Of a DNA stretch of 64,000 nucleotides, positions 27,542 through 36,407 are shown piece after piece. The stretch is taken from the NCBI RefSeq assembly GCF_001713355.1, contig NZ_CP016448.1:310001-374000 (forward strand), given 5' to 3'. Below the pieces are notes generated by a model. The model saw only the letters and a list, made by a program, of their open reading frames with translations. It had not been told where the DNA came from and made no database searches. Source of the stretch: Methyloversatilis sp. RAC08 (GTDB taxonomy: Bacteria > Pseudomonadota > Gammaproteobacteria > Burkholderiales > Rhodocyclaceae). Both the position numbers and the translations under genes were made by a program. The first letter of the stretch is position 1, and each line of letters opens with the position of its first letter.

Positions 27542-28825
27542 ATGGCCCAAGCAACGTTAGCAGCGGTAGCGGAGGCCGAAACGCCCTGCGGTGCCGACAT
27601 CGTCCACAGCGCCAATGGCGTGTCGGCGCGGTACAAGGGGTTGAAGCTGACCAGTCACTTCCAGCCCATCTTCAGCCTGTCGCACTGTCGCGCCATCGGT
27701 CACGAAGGCCTGCTGCGCGCGGCCGACGCCGATCTCAACCCGGTCGCACCGGGACGCGTACTCGCCACCACCTCGGGCTACGATGACCTGCGCTATCTCG
27801 ATCAGTTGTGCCGCTACCTGCACGTGAACAACCATGAGGCGCACAACACGCATGGCGGCTGGCTTTTCCTGAACATCCATCCGGAGGTGTTCCGGCGTGG
27901 CCCGGACAGCGACCTGTCCGACTTTCTGCCCGAGCTGTGCGAACACCCGGACATCGACGCACGCCGCATCGTCGTCGAAGTCATGGAACAGGCGGTATCG
28001 GAACACGCCGGCTTCGCCCGTACGGTCGAGTACCTGCGTGAAATGGGTTGCATGATTGCGCTCGACGACTTCGGCGCCGGCCATTCGAACTTCGACCGCA
28101 TCTGGTCGCTGCAGCCGGAAATCGTCAAGCTCGACCGATCATTCGCGATCAAGTCGGTGGAAGACCCGTCGGCCCGTCGTCTGCTGCCGCAGATCGTCAG
28201 CCTTATCCACGAAGCCGGTTCGCTGGTGCTGCTCGAAGGTGTCGAGACCGAAGCACAGGCCCTGGCCGCGTTCGATTCGGACATCGATTTCGTGCAGGGT
28301 TTCTATTTCGCGATGCCGGCCGCCGCGCCGGTCGATACGCGCGAAGTGAGTCCGGTGATCAATGCGCTGTGGGACCGATTCAACACCACACGCGGCAACG
28401 GAGCCCAGCGTTACCGCGAATTGATCGGCCCCTATATCCACGCCATGGGCGGCTGCGCCGTGCTGCTCGAGGAAGGTGTGCCGATGAGCGAGGCCTGCCA
28501 CGCCTTCCTGCAACTCGAACGCGCCGACTGCTGCTTCCTGCTCGACGACCAGGGTCGTCAGGTCGGGCGCAATGTGCGTCCGGCCAATTCCGCCGGACCC
28601 GAAGAAAGCCAGTACCGCGCGCTGTCGATCAACCGCCACGCCCGCTGGTCGCGCCGGCCCTATTTCAGGCGCGCGGTCGACAATCTGGGCAAGGTGCAGG
28701 TCACCCGACCCTATCTGTCGATTTCGTCCGGCGTGCTGTGCGTCACCGTATCGGTCGCCTACCGCGACTGGGACGACGAACTGCGCGTGCTGTGCGGCGA
28801 TGTGCACTGGCCGCAGGTGGTCTGA
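27542..28825 (+). CDS. EAL-domain c-di-GMP phosphodiesterase with C-terminal sensor-like domain
   Basis: 427 residues. The EAL domain (about 45-270) keeps the catalytic set in variant form: GHEGLLRA for EALLR, VVEVMEQAV, ALDDFGAGHSNFD, IVKLDRSF, LLEGVETEAQ and VQGFYFAMP. It is therefore probably active in degrading c-di-GMP. The C-terminal ~150 residues end in a block (VCVTVSVAYRDWDDELRVLCGD-like) that recalls Cache/YkuI-C folds. No membrane segments are visible, so the sensor would be cytoplasmic. The start ATG 27542 lacks a strong ribosome-binding site. Confidence 0.87.
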   Translation: MAQATLAAVAEAETPCGADIVHSANGVSARYKGLKLTSHFQPIFSLSHCRAIGHEGLLRAADADLNPVAPGRVLATTSGYDDLRYLDQLCRYLHVNNHEAHNTHGGWLFLNIHPEVFRRGPDSDLSDFLPELCEHPDIDARRIVVEVMEQAVSEHAGFARTVEYLREMGCMIALDDFGAGHSNFDRIWSLQPEIVKLDRSFAIKSVEDPSARRLLPQIVSLIHEAGSLVLLEGVETEAQALAAFDSDIDFVQGFYFAMPAAAPVDTREVSPVINALWDRFNTTRGNGAQRYRELIGPYIHAMGGCAVLLEEGVPMSEACHAFLQLERADCCFLLDDQGRQVGRNVRPANSAGPEESQYRALSINRHARWSRRPYFRRAVDNLGKVQVTRPYLSISSGVLCVTVSVAYRDWDDELRVLCGDVHWPQVV

Positions 28826-28906
28826 CACACCGAGATGCCACGGCACGGTTGAACCGTTGCACGCACGGTCTGTCTTCATCATCGTTGCCGTGCTGATTTC
28901 GCGCCG

Positions 28907-29293
28907 ATGAATGCGTTCTCCAACCTGTTGCGACCCTGGCTGCGGAGCTGTGTGCTGCTCCTGGTCGGCGCCATGCCGCTGCAGGCGTTCGCGCTGCACT
29001 GTCAGGTTCGCTGCGCACTCGCCGATCCTGCGATGTCCGTGCACCTGCAGATCGATGCGGCCATGAATGACGCCATGTCCGACCACGATTGCCACACCGA
29101 GGTCGCCCCGACAGACGACTGTCCGAATGATGCACAGTGCGCTGCGCAATGTGCCGCTGCCCACGCGATCGCGCTGCCGGTGACGGGCTCCGCATGCTGT
29201 CCGGCGGGCATCGACCGGGTCAGCACCCCCGCGACCCCTGACCGCGCTTCCCATACTCCGCTCCCGCCCGAACGTCCGCCCAGACGCGGTTGA
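28907..29293 (+). CDS. Exported Cys/His/Asp-rich small protein (metal cluster)
   Basis: 128 residues with an N-terminal signal segment (SCVLLLVGAMPLQAFA). The mature region contains about eight cysteines, several His and many Asp/Met (MSDHDCHTEV, TDDCPNDAQCAAQCAAAHA, SACCPAG), then a Pro-rich tail. This composition suggests binding of a soft metal such as copper in the periplasm. I recognise no named family. It opens a four-gene run with an outer-membrane-like protein, a periplasmic HMA protein and a MerT-like membrane protein. Confidence 0.7.
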   Translation: MNAFSNLLRPWLRSCVLLLVGAMPLQAFALHCQVRCALADPAMSVHLQIDAAMNDAMSDHDCHTEVAPTDDCPNDAQCAAQCAAAHAIALPVTGSACCPAGIDRVSTPATPDRASHTPLPPERPPRRG

Positions 29294-29351
29294 ACACGCC
29301 GATCGCGACGCGAATGCGTCGCGCCTGTTGTTCAACGTTCGGGAGTCCACC

Positions 29352-30056
29352 ATGCCTGACCCATCCGGTTCGCCCGCGCGCGACCTCCGCTTGCGCGCGC
29401 TGGTCGCCGTCGCGCTGAGCGCGCTCGCCGGCCACGCCCATGCGGGATTCTTCATCCCGCGCGACATCACGATGTTCATGTTCACCGCCTCGCCCGACGC
29501 GCAGATGGCCGAAGTGGCGCACGGTTTTCGCGCCGACCTGTCGCTGGCCGCCGGCCAGTCGCGCTACCTGTCGGACGACGAAAGCATCGAACGCCGTTAC
29601 ACCACGCTGCAGGCCAACTGGCTGGTGCATCGCCACTACGGCCGGGATGGCATCGCCAATGCATATATATATGGCGGCCCCCTGTCCGCACGCGGCAGCG
29701 CCTACGACGAGGGTGGCACCGACAGTGGCAGCCGCAGCGGTGTGCATGGCGGCTTCTGGATGGACTACGAAACCCGGCGCATCTACACCCGGCTGTCCAC
29801 CCACCTGTACCACGCCGGCAGCCAGACCCAGGCCGTCACCACCGCCCAGGCACTGTGGGCGCCCTACGCCGCCGACTACGAAGACATCGCGCTGTGGTTC
29901 GGCCTGCAGGCCGAACGGCGCAGCACCTTGTCGGACGCGACCCAGATCACGCCGCTGGTGCGGCTGTTCCAGCGCCGCTGGTGGGTGGACGTCGGTGTCA
30001 GCGTCAACAGCCAGCATCGTGGTGACGGCTTCGTGAACGTCATGCTTCTGTTCTGA
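29352..30056 (+). CDS. Exported, probably outer-membrane protein of unknown function (metal cluster)
   Basis: 234 residues with a signal peptide (LVAVALSALAGHAHA). The mature part has alternating beta-strand patterns rich in Tyr/Trp/Arg (MAEVAHGFRADLSLAAGQSR, WLVHRHYGRDG, YETRRIYTRLSTHLYHAG) and ends in VNVMLLF, a terminal Phe as in outer-membrane barrels. The number of strands is small for a porin. It lies between the Cys-rich protein and the HMA protein, and ATG 29352 follows a GGGAG. Function unknown; metal passage or sensing is an inference from context only. Confidence 0.7.
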   Translation: MPDPSGSPARDLRLRALVAVALSALAGHAHAGFFIPRDITMFMFTASPDAQMAEVAHGFRADLSLAAGQSRYLSDDESIERRYTTLQANWLVHRHYGRDGIANAYIYGGPLSARGSAYDEGGTDSGSRSGVHGGFWMDYETRRIYTRLSTHLYHAGSQTQAVTTAQALWAPYAADYEDIALWFGLQAERRSTLSDATQITPLVRLFQRRWWVDVGVSVNSQHRGDGFVNVMLLF

Positions 30057-30072
30057 ATTCAAGGAGATACAA

Positions 30073-30405
30073 ATGAAAACACGTACTTTCATCGCCATCG
30101 TGTCGCTGGGCGCCCTGTCCGTCGGCCAGTCCTGGGCCGCCCAGACCATCAAGATGCAGGTCGATGGCCTGGTCTGCGCCTTCTGCGGCTCGGCCATCGA
30201 GAAGAAGCTGCGCTCCAACGCCGCGACCGACGACGTGCTGGTCAGTCTGGAGCACAAGATCGTCGCCCTGAGTCTCAAGGACGGGCAGGACCTTGCCGAC
30301 GAGCTGCTGCGCAAGCAGATCACCGACGCCGGCTATCTGGTGAAAAGCATCGAACGCGTGCCGGACACGCTGGACAGCCTGCGCGCCGGCCTGAAGGCGC
30401 GCTGA
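30073..30405 (+). CDS. Periplasmic heavy-metal-associated (HMA) domain protein, MerP-like
   Basis: 110 residues with a cleavable signal (SLGALSVGQSWA) and a single HMA domain carrying a CxxC metal site in VDGLVCAFCGSAIEKKL. It is preceded by a near-ideal AAGGAG site. The fold and position next to a MerT-like membrane protein parallel the MerP/MerT mercury pair, but the surrounding mer genes (merA, merR) are absent. Copper or another soft metal is equally possible. Confidence 0.85.
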   Translation: MKTRTFIAIVSLGALSVGQSWAAQTIKMQVDGLVCAFCGSAIEKKLRSNAATDDVLVSLEHKIVALSLKDGQDLADELLRKQITDAGYLVKSIERVPDTLDSLRAGLKAR

Positions 30406-30406
30406 C

Positions 30407-30793
30407 ATGGGGCCGGCGGAAAGTCTGCGCGCCACACTGGGTGCGAGCTGGCTGTCGCTGCTGACCAGCAGCTCGACCCTGGTGTGCTGCGCGCTGCCGG
30501 CACTGCTGGTGACGCTGGGCGCCGGTGCCAGCCTGGTCACGCTGACCAGTCATGTACCGCAGCTGATCTGGCTGTCGGAACACAAGGCGCTGGTATTCGG
30601 CGGGGCGGCACTGGCGCTGCTGCTGGCGGGCGTTGCTCAGTGGCGCGCCCGCTCGCTGCCCTGCCCGGCCGACCCGGTGGCCGCACGCACCTGTCAGCGG
30701 GCACGCCGGCTGTCGGCCGGCGTGTACGCTGCATCGGTTGCGCTGTTCGCGATCGGTGCGTTGTTCGCTTTCGTGGCGCCGCTGTGGCTTTGA
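30407..30793 (+). CDS. MerT-like small membrane metal transporter
   Basis: 128 residues with three predicted membrane helices. The first contains a vicinal cysteine pair in STLVCCALPALLVTLGAG, the arrangement of MerT. Two more Cys lie in the cytoplasmic loop (LPCPADPVAARTC). It starts one base beyond the HMA gene stop, so the two proteins are made together and may hand metal across the inner membrane. Substrate metal is not determined by sequence. Confidence 0.78.
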   Translation: MGPAESLRATLGASWLSLLTSSSTLVCCALPALLVTLGAGASLVTLTSHVPQLIWLSEHKALVFGGAALALLLAGVAQWRARSLPCPADPVAARTCQRARRLSAGVYAASVALFAIGALFAFVAPLWL

Positions 30794-30799
30794 CCGGCC

Positions 30800-33280
30800 T
30801 CAGGCGGCGCGCAGGCTGGCCAGCGCCGGTGCGCGCAGCGCCGCGCGCAGGCCCAGCATGCCGGCGCCGACCACGGCCAGCGTGCTGAACAGCATGCCGC
30901 CCAGCGGCTGGATGATGGACGGCACGTAGGGCAGCTGGAAGGCTTCGCGCGCCAGCACCATTGTCATCACCACCGCGCCTGCGGCGGCCAGCATGCCGGC
31001 CAGCGCGCCGAGCAGCGCGAATTCGGTCAGCAGCGATGCCCGGAGCTGACGGTTGCGCGCCCCCAGCGTGCGCAGCACCGCCAGTTCGAAGCGGCGCTCG
31101 TCATGCGTCGCCTCGATGGCCGCGAACAGCACGACCACGCCGGCCAGCAGCGCGAAGCCGAACACCACGCTGACCGCCGCCGAAAGCTGGTCCATCAGCG
31201 CGCGGAACTGGCGCACCACGGCGTCGACGTCGATCGCGGTCAGGTTCGGAAAGCGTGCCACGAGCTCGTTTGTGAAGCTGGCCGAGGCCGCCGGCAGGTG
31301 GAAGGACGTGATGTAGCTGGCCGGAAAGTCTTCGAGCACGCCGGGCGAGGCGACGACGAAGAAATTGACGTTCATCGAGTCCCAGGCCAGTTCGCGCAGG
31401 CTGTGTATCGTCGATTCGACGCGCTCGCCGGCGATCTCGAACGCCAGTCGGTCGCCGACGCGCAGCCCCAGTTCCTTCGCCAGCCCGGCTTCGACCGAAA
31501 ACCCCGGCTGGTCGGCCCGCCAGGCGCCATCGACGATACGGTTGCCGACCTGGAAGGTATCCGACCAGGACAGGTTGAATTCGCGCTCGACCAGACGCTG
31601 GGCACGCATCGAGTCGTAATTGTCGGGCGACGCCGGCTTGCCGTTGATGGCGGCCAGTCGGGCGCGTGCCATCGGCAGCAGTTCCGGCGGTTTCAGGCCG
31701 GCACGGGCGAATTCCTCGCGCACCGCGGCCAGCTGATCGGTCTGGATGTTCAGGATGAAGCGGTTCGGCGCATCGGCCGGCAGCCGGTTGTGCCACGCAT
31801 CGAGCAGGTCGCCGCGCACGATCACCAGCAGCAGGACTGCCGTCAGACCCAGCCCGAGCGCGGCGATCTGCATGACCGACGCGGCGCGGCGCCGGGTCAG
31901 GCTGGCCAGGCCGTAGCGCCAGCCGCCGGCGGTGCCGCCGCGCAGCCGCGCCACGGCGGCCAGCGCGAGCCAGGCGACGGCGGCATACACGCCGCAGGCG
32001 ATGACGAAGCCCCCGACCACCACCAGACCGAGGGTCACATCGCCCGCCATCAGCACGATCAGCGCCGACAGGCAGGCCAGACCGAAGCCGTACGCACCCC
32101 ACGAAATGCGGTCGGTTTCGTCCCATTCGCGCCGCAGCACGCGCAGCGTCGACACCCGGCGCAGGCGCAGCAGCTGCGGCCAGACGAAGCCCAGCATCAG
32201 GGTCATGCCGACCGCGAAGCCATACACAAGCGGCAACGGGCCCGGCTGCGGCAGCCTCGCGGCGAACAGCCCGGACAGCAAGGCCTCGACGCCGAACTGG
32301 GTCAGGTAACCGACCGCGCACCCGGCTGCGCAGGCCACGATGCCGACCAGCGCGAATTCGATCAGGAACAGCCGCGTCAGCCGCGCCTGCGTGGCGCCCA
32401 GGCAGCGCATCACCGCACAGCCATCCAGATGCCGCTGCATGTATCTGCGCGCCGACAGACCGACCGCCACCGCGGCGAACACCACCGCCAGCATGGCGGC
32501 CAGACGCAGGAATTTCTGCGCCCGGTCGAGCGCCCCGCGCACCTCGGGCTGGGCTTCATCGACCGTTTCGATCTTTTCGCCCGCCGTCAGCTTCGGCTTG
32601 AGCCATGACGCGTAGCTGCGCACGGCGGCATCTTCGCCCGCCAGATGCAGCCGGAAACTGATGCGGCTGCCCGGCTGGATCAGCCCGCTCGCCGGCAGGT
32701 CGGCCGCGTTGAGCATGAGGCGCGGCACGATGGAAAAGAAGCTGGCGCCGCGGTCGGACTCGAAGGTGAGCACGGCCGCCACCTGCAGCGTGAGCTGACC
32801 CAGCGTGATGGTGTCGCCGGTGCGCACGCCCAGCGCACTGGTCGCGCGTTCGTCCAGCCATACGGTGCCCGGAGCGGGCAGCGAACGGGTTTCCGCATCC
32901 GGCGCGTTCAACGCCGGCGCCGTGCGCAGCTTGCCGCGCAGCGGATAGCCGTCGGACACCACCTTCACGCCGACCAGCTGAGCACCTTCGGCGCTCGACG
33001 CCATGCTGGTGAAGCTCCAGGTGCTGACGGCGCGCAGACCGCGCGAGCGCGCCTCGTCGGCATAGGCGTCCGGCACCGGGTCGCGCGAGGCGACCAGCAG
33101 ATCACCGCCGAGCAGCTGGTTGGCCTCGCTGACCACCGAGCGCGACACGCGATCCGTGAAGAAGGACACCGAAGTCAGTGCAGCCACCGCCAGCAGCAGC
33201 GCCACCAGCAGGATGCGCAGCTCGCCGGCGCGGAAATCGCGCAGCGCCATGCGCGCGGCAAACATCAGGTCAGCTTTCAT
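30800..33280 (-). CDS. ABC-transporter permease, YbbP/FtsX-type
   Basis: 826 residues with the two-repeat FtsX/MacB-type permease layout of YbbP. An N-terminal helix (RILLVALLLAVAALTSVSFF) precedes a large periplasmic domain, then three helices (about 255-390), further helices, a second periplasmic domain and a C-terminal triplet (SAAVSVVFGFALLAGVVVL onward). No ATPase gene lies beside it, unlike the ybbA-ybbP pair of E. coli, so the partner must be elsewhere. Such permeases often move lipids or lipoproteins; the substrate is unknown. Confidence 0.88.
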   Translation of the reverse strand: MKADLMFAARMALRDFRAGELRILLVALLLAVAALTSVSFFTDRVSRSVVSEANQLLGGDLLVASRDPVPDAYADEARSRGLRAVSTWSFTSMASSAEGAQLVGVKVVSDGYPLRGKLRTAPALNAPDAETRSLPAPGTVWLDERATSALGVRTGDTITLGQLTLQVAAVLTFESDRGASFFSIVPRLMLNAADLPASGLIQPGSRISFRLHLAGEDAAVRSYASWLKPKLTAGEKIETVDEAQPEVRGALDRAQKFLRLAAMLAVVFAAVAVGLSARRYMQRHLDGCAVMRCLGATQARLTRLFLIEFALVGIVACAAGCAVGYLTQFGVEALLSGLFAARLPQPGPLPLVYGFAVGMTLMLGFVWPQLLRLRRVSTLRVLRREWDETDRISWGAYGFGLACLSALIVLMAGDVTLGLVVVGGFVIACGVYAAVAWLALAAVARLRGGTAGGWRYGLASLTRRRAASVMQIAALGLGLTAVLLLVIVRGDLLDAWHNRLPADAPNRFILNIQTDQLAAVREEFARAGLKPPELLPMARARLAAINGKPASPDNYDSMRAQRLVEREFNLSWSDTFQVGNRIVDGAWRADQPGFSVEAGLAKELGLRVGDRLAFEIAGERVESTIHSLRELAWDSMNVNFFVVASPGVLEDFPASYITSFHLPAASASFTNELVARFPNLTAIDVDAVVRQFRALMDQLSAAVSVVFGFALLAGVVVLFAAIEATHDERRFELAVLRTLGARNRQLRASLLTEFALLGALAGMLAAAGAVVMTMVLAREAFQLPYVPSIIQPLGGMLFSTLAVVGAGMLGLRAALRAPALASLRAA

Positions 33281-33364
33281 CGGGTGCTTTCTGCTTTCGA
33301 TTTTCTGCGTGGGTGCTTGTCATGCACAATGCGCGCCTTTCGTGTCCGGCCAGTGAGACCTTCG

Positions 33365-34090
33365 ATGTCCGCAAACGATCTCGACAATTTCGTGACCGCA
33401 GTCGTCGCCGGCGCGCTGATTCCCGACCCGGGCACGATGTTCAACCCGTGGGGCGATCACGACCCGACGCACGACCTGTCGCCGGAAGCACCGCAGATCC
33501 GCGCCGACCATCTGCATCGCTATCTCGCCGCCCGGCTGGGCCGCGCCCGTGTGCTGCTGATCGCCGAGGCACCCAGCTACAGCGGCGCCAAATTCTCCGG
33601 CATGGCGATGACCAGCGAACGCGACGTGCTGGCGCGCGGTGCCGCCGGACATGGCGACGATTGCTTTGATGACTATTTCGACGGCGGTTTCCGGCGCACC
33701 AGCCGCGAGCTGCCCCAGCTGAAGAACCGCGAAGGCATGCTGGAACGCACCGCCAGCATCGTGTGGGGCGCGATGCGCGACCAGAACTGGCCGGCACGCG
33801 ACTTCGTGCTGTGGAATGCGGTCGCCTATCACCCCCACCTGCCGGGCCAGCCGCTGACCAATCGCGCGCCCAGCATGACCGAGCGGCGCGCGCTGCGGCC
33901 GCTGCTGGAACAGTTCCTCGCGCTTTTCCCGGGCGTGCCGCGCATGGCGATCGGCCGCATCTGCCAGGCCAGCCTGGCCGACATGGGCATCGAAGCGCTG
34001 CCGGCGCGCCACCCCAGTTACGGCGGTGCGCCCGAATTCCGCGCGGCGGTCAGCGCGCTGCGCGATCAGCTCACTGACGGGCAAGTTTGA
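33365..34090 (+). CDS. Uracil-DNA glycosylase superfamily protein
   Basis: 241 residues with the UDG-fold motifs: RVLLIAEAPSYSGAKFSG near residue 60, equivalent to the catalytic-loop GEAPG region, FVLWNAVAYHPH, and ALPARHPSYGG, equivalent to the HPSP DNA-intercalation loop. The missing canonical water-activating Asp in motif 1 suggests a divergent family member. It probably removes uracil or other deaminated bases from DNA. The gene diverges from the YbbP-like permease and its 3' end overlaps queF by 20 bases on the opposite strand. Confidence 0.8.
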   Translation: MSANDLDNFVTAVVAGALIPDPGTMFNPWGDHDPTHDLSPEAPQIRADHLHRYLAARLGRARVLLIAEAPSYSGAKFSGMAMTSERDVLARGAAGHGDDCFDDYFDGGFRRTSRELPQLKNREGMLERTASIVWGAMRDQNWPARDFVLWNAVAYHPHLPGQPLTNRAPSMTERRALRPLLEQFLALFPGVPRMAIGRICQASLADMGIEALPARHPSYGGAPEFRAAVSALRDQLTDGQV

Positions 34091-34922
34091 CGAAGCGCGC
34101 GTCCGGCTGTTCGAAATTGCTGCGCCAGGGATTGATGTCCAGCCCGCCACGCCGCGTATAGAGGGCGTTGACCGTCAGGCGCTCCGGCCGGCAGCGCTGC
34201 AGCAGATCCATATAGATGCGCTCGACGCAGTGCTCGTGAAAATCGGCGTGGTTGCGAAAGGACACGACGTAGCGCAGCAGACCTTCGCGATCGATGCGCG
34301 GACCGCGGTAGCGCACCATCAATGTCGCCCAGTCCGGCTGCAGCGTGACCGGACAGTTGGTTTTCAGCAGGTCGGAACGCAGGCATTCCTCGACCGGATC
34401 GCCGCCTGCCGACAGCAATGAAGCATCCGGCTGGTAGCAGTCGAAATGCAGCTCGGGCGCATCGATCGAGTCGCCCGGCAGCGCATCCAGTTGAGTCCAA
34501 GCCTGCGTCGGCAGTGCGTCGAGCGCATACAGTTCGACCATCACACCCGACTGACAGGCTGCCGACAGATCGGTTTCGATCAGTGCGCGCACCGCTTCGC
34601 GCGACACCATGCGCTCATTGTTGTAGCTGTTCAGGTAGAGCTTCAGCGATTTCGATTCGACCATGCACACGCTGTCTGCAGGAATGTCGAAGCGGCCGAT
34701 CGCCACTTGCGGTTTGCCGTGCGGGTCGAGCCAGGAAATTTCCCAGGCGTGCCAGCGGTCGATGCCGGAAAACGGCAGCGGCTGACCGTGCACCAGACCG
34801 AGCGACTGTCGCGATGCGGTGCGCTGCATCGGGAACAGCAGCCCGGCGTCGTAGCGGTCCGGATAGTCGGAGCTGCGCCCGAGCGGCGAGTGCGACGGCA
34901 ACTGGCGTTCGTCGTCCATCAT
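34071..34922 (-). CDS. queF: NADPH-dependent 7-cyano-7-deazaguanine reductase (type II)
   Basis: 283 residues, the tandem-fold (type II) QueF of Proteobacteria. It reduces preQ0 to preQ1 in queuosine biosynthesis. It has the QueF motif MVESKSLKLYLNS (about 88-100), the catalytic Cys190 in KTNCPVTLQPDW and Asp197. The ATG overlaps the ankyrin-protein stop codon (ATGATGA), so its translation is probably coupled to that gene. No other queuosine gene is in the window. Confidence 0.96.
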   Translation of the reverse strand: MMDDERQLPSHSPLGRSSDYPDRYDAGLLFPMQRTASRQSLGLVHGQPLPFSGIDRWHAWEISWLDPHGKPQVAIGRFDIPADSVCMVESKSLKLYLNSYNNERMVSREAVRALIETDLSAACQSGVMVELYALDALPTQAWTQLDALPGDSIDAPELHFDCYQPDASLLSAGGDPVEECLRSDLLKTNCPVTLQPDWATLMVRYRGPRIDREGLLRYVVSFRNHADFHEHCVERIYMDLLQRCRPERLTVNALYTRRGGLDINPWRSNFEQPDARFVKLARQ

Positions 34923-35554
34923 TGCCCCATCGACTTGCGGATCAGCGCCGCAGCGTCGGTATTGCCGACCTTCAGCGCCCAGTCGACCGCCGTTTCGCCG
35001 TCGCGCCCGCGCACCCGGGCATCGGCACGCGCCGCCAGCAGGACGCGCACGGTGTCGATGTTGTTGCTGCGGGCCGCCAGCATCAATGCAGTCGCGCCAT
35101 TCGGCGCCAGCGCATCGACCGGTGCGCCACGCGCGATCAGTGCCTTCAGCGGCGCGCTGTGGCCCTGCATCGCGGCGTAATGCAGGGCCGACCAGCCCTG
35201 CGTATTGACCGGGTCGGCGCCCTTCGCCAGCAGCAGGTCGACCACTTCGGCATGACCGCTGTACGCCGCCACCGCAAGTGCGGTTTCGCCGACCGCATTG
35301 ACCGCTTCGAGCTTCGCTCGGCGCTCGAGCAGGGCCTTGACCAGATCGAGGTGACCGGCGCGGGACGCAATGATCAGCAGCGTTTCGCCGCGCGGATCGA
35401 CCGAATTCACGTCCAGCCCGCGATCGACGAAGGCGGCCACGGTGCGTGCGTCGCCAATATTGGCGGCATTGATCAGGTCGTCGTAGGCCGCACCCAGCAC
35501 GCCGCTGGTCGCCGCGAGACAGGTACTCAGCACCAGGATGCGCAGGGTCTTCAT
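34919..35554 (-). CDS. Exported ankyrin-repeat protein
   Basis: 211 residues: a signal peptide (ILVLSTCLAATSGVLGA) followed by about five ankyrin repeats with the GETLLIIASRAGHLDLVKAL consensus form (repeats near 55, 88, 121, 153 and 186). The protein is probably periplasmic and binds another protein. It overlaps both neighbours by 4 bases, tatD upstream (ATGA) and queF downstream, which is unusually tight. No partner can be named. Confidence 0.9.
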   Translation of the reverse strand: MKTLRILVLSTCLAATSGVLGAAYDDLINAANIGDARTVAAFVDRGLDVNSVDPRGETLLIIASRAGHLDLVKALLERRAKLEAVNAVGETALAVAAYSGHAEVVDLLLAKGADPVNTQGWSALHYAAMQGHSAPLKALIARGAPVDALAPNGATALMLAARSNNIDTVRVLLAARADARVRGRDGETAVDWALKVGNTDAAALIRKSMGQ

Positions 35555-36348
35555 GCCGCGACTCCGATACGTCCGGCCTGCCGGGCTGCGTCGCTGAACA
35601 CACGGAAAAAGTTGTCGCTGGTCACGCGGGCGACGTCATCGAGCGACATGTCGCGCACGCGCGCCAGCTCGGCCGCCACATGCGGCACGAAGGACGGCTC
35701 GTTCATCTTGCCGCGGTAAGGCACCGGCGCAAGGTAGGGCGAATCGGTTTCGATCAGCATGGCGCGCGCCGGAATGGCCCTGGCCACATCGCGCAGCGAC
35801 TGCGCGTTCTTGAATGTGACGATGCCGGAAAAGGAAATGCAGAAACCCATGTCGATCGCGGCTTCGGCCACCTCAAGTGATTCGGTGAAGCAGTGCATGA
35901 CGCCGCCGACTTCGTGCGCCTTCTCCTCGCGCATGATGGCCAGCGTGTCTTCTGCCGCCGATCGGGTGTGGATGATCAGCGGCTTGCCGCACTCGCGCGC
36001 GGCCCGGATGTGGGTGCGGAAGCGGGCGCGCTGCCATGCCAGGTCGCCGGTCAGGCGGAAGTAATCCAGCCCGGTTTCGCCGATCGCCACCACGCGCGGG
36101 TGGTCGGACAGCTTCACCAGCTGCGCGACATCCGGTTCGGTCACGTCTTCATAGTCCGGATGCACGCCCAGCGAAGCGAACACATTGTCGTGCCGGCCCG
36201 CCATCGCGGTGACGCGCGGCCACTGTTCGATATTGACCGACACGCACAGGGCGTGGCTGACCTGCTGCGCACGCATGTTGGCGATCAGTTCGTCCTCGCG
36301 GACGGCCAGGTCGGGAAAGTCGATGTGGCAATGGGAATCGATGAACAT
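35551..36348 (-). CDS. tatD: TatD-family metal-dependent deoxyribonuclease
   Basis: 265 residues with all metal-site signatures of TatD: SHCHIDF at the N-terminus, ASLGVHPDY, VAIGETGLDY, LIIHTRSAAEDT, VMHCFTES and LIETDSPYLAP. TatD enzymes are 3'-5' exonucleases of DNA repair and turnover. The start ATG 36348 gives the canonical MFIDSHCHID; the reading frame further upstream lies in non-coding-looking sequence. Part of the mltG-tmk-holB-pilZ-tatD-ank-queF run. Confidence 0.95.
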   Translation of the reverse strand: MFIDSHCHIDFPDLAVREDELIANMRAQQVSHALCVSVNIEQWPRVTAMAGRHDNVFASLGVHPDYEDVTEPDVAQLVKLSDHPRVVAIGETGLDYFRLTGDLAWQRARFRTHIRAARECGKPLIIHTRSAAEDTLAIMREEKAHEVGGVMHCFTESLEVAEAAIDMGFCISFSGIVTFKNAQSLRDVARAIPARAMLIETDSPYLAPVPYRGKMNEPSFVPHVAAELARVRDMSLDDVARVTSDNFFRVFSDAARQAGRIGVAA

Positions 36349-36407
36349 TGAAGAACCGGAAAAAACGTATTCGTTGGGGTCGCCCGGATCACGCCCGGGC
36401 GGCCCGG

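Noticed and set aside
29661-29680. ATATATATA run as promoter or recombination hotspot
   Set aside because: It lies inside a coding region (codons for NAYIYGG) and is adequately explained by the protein.
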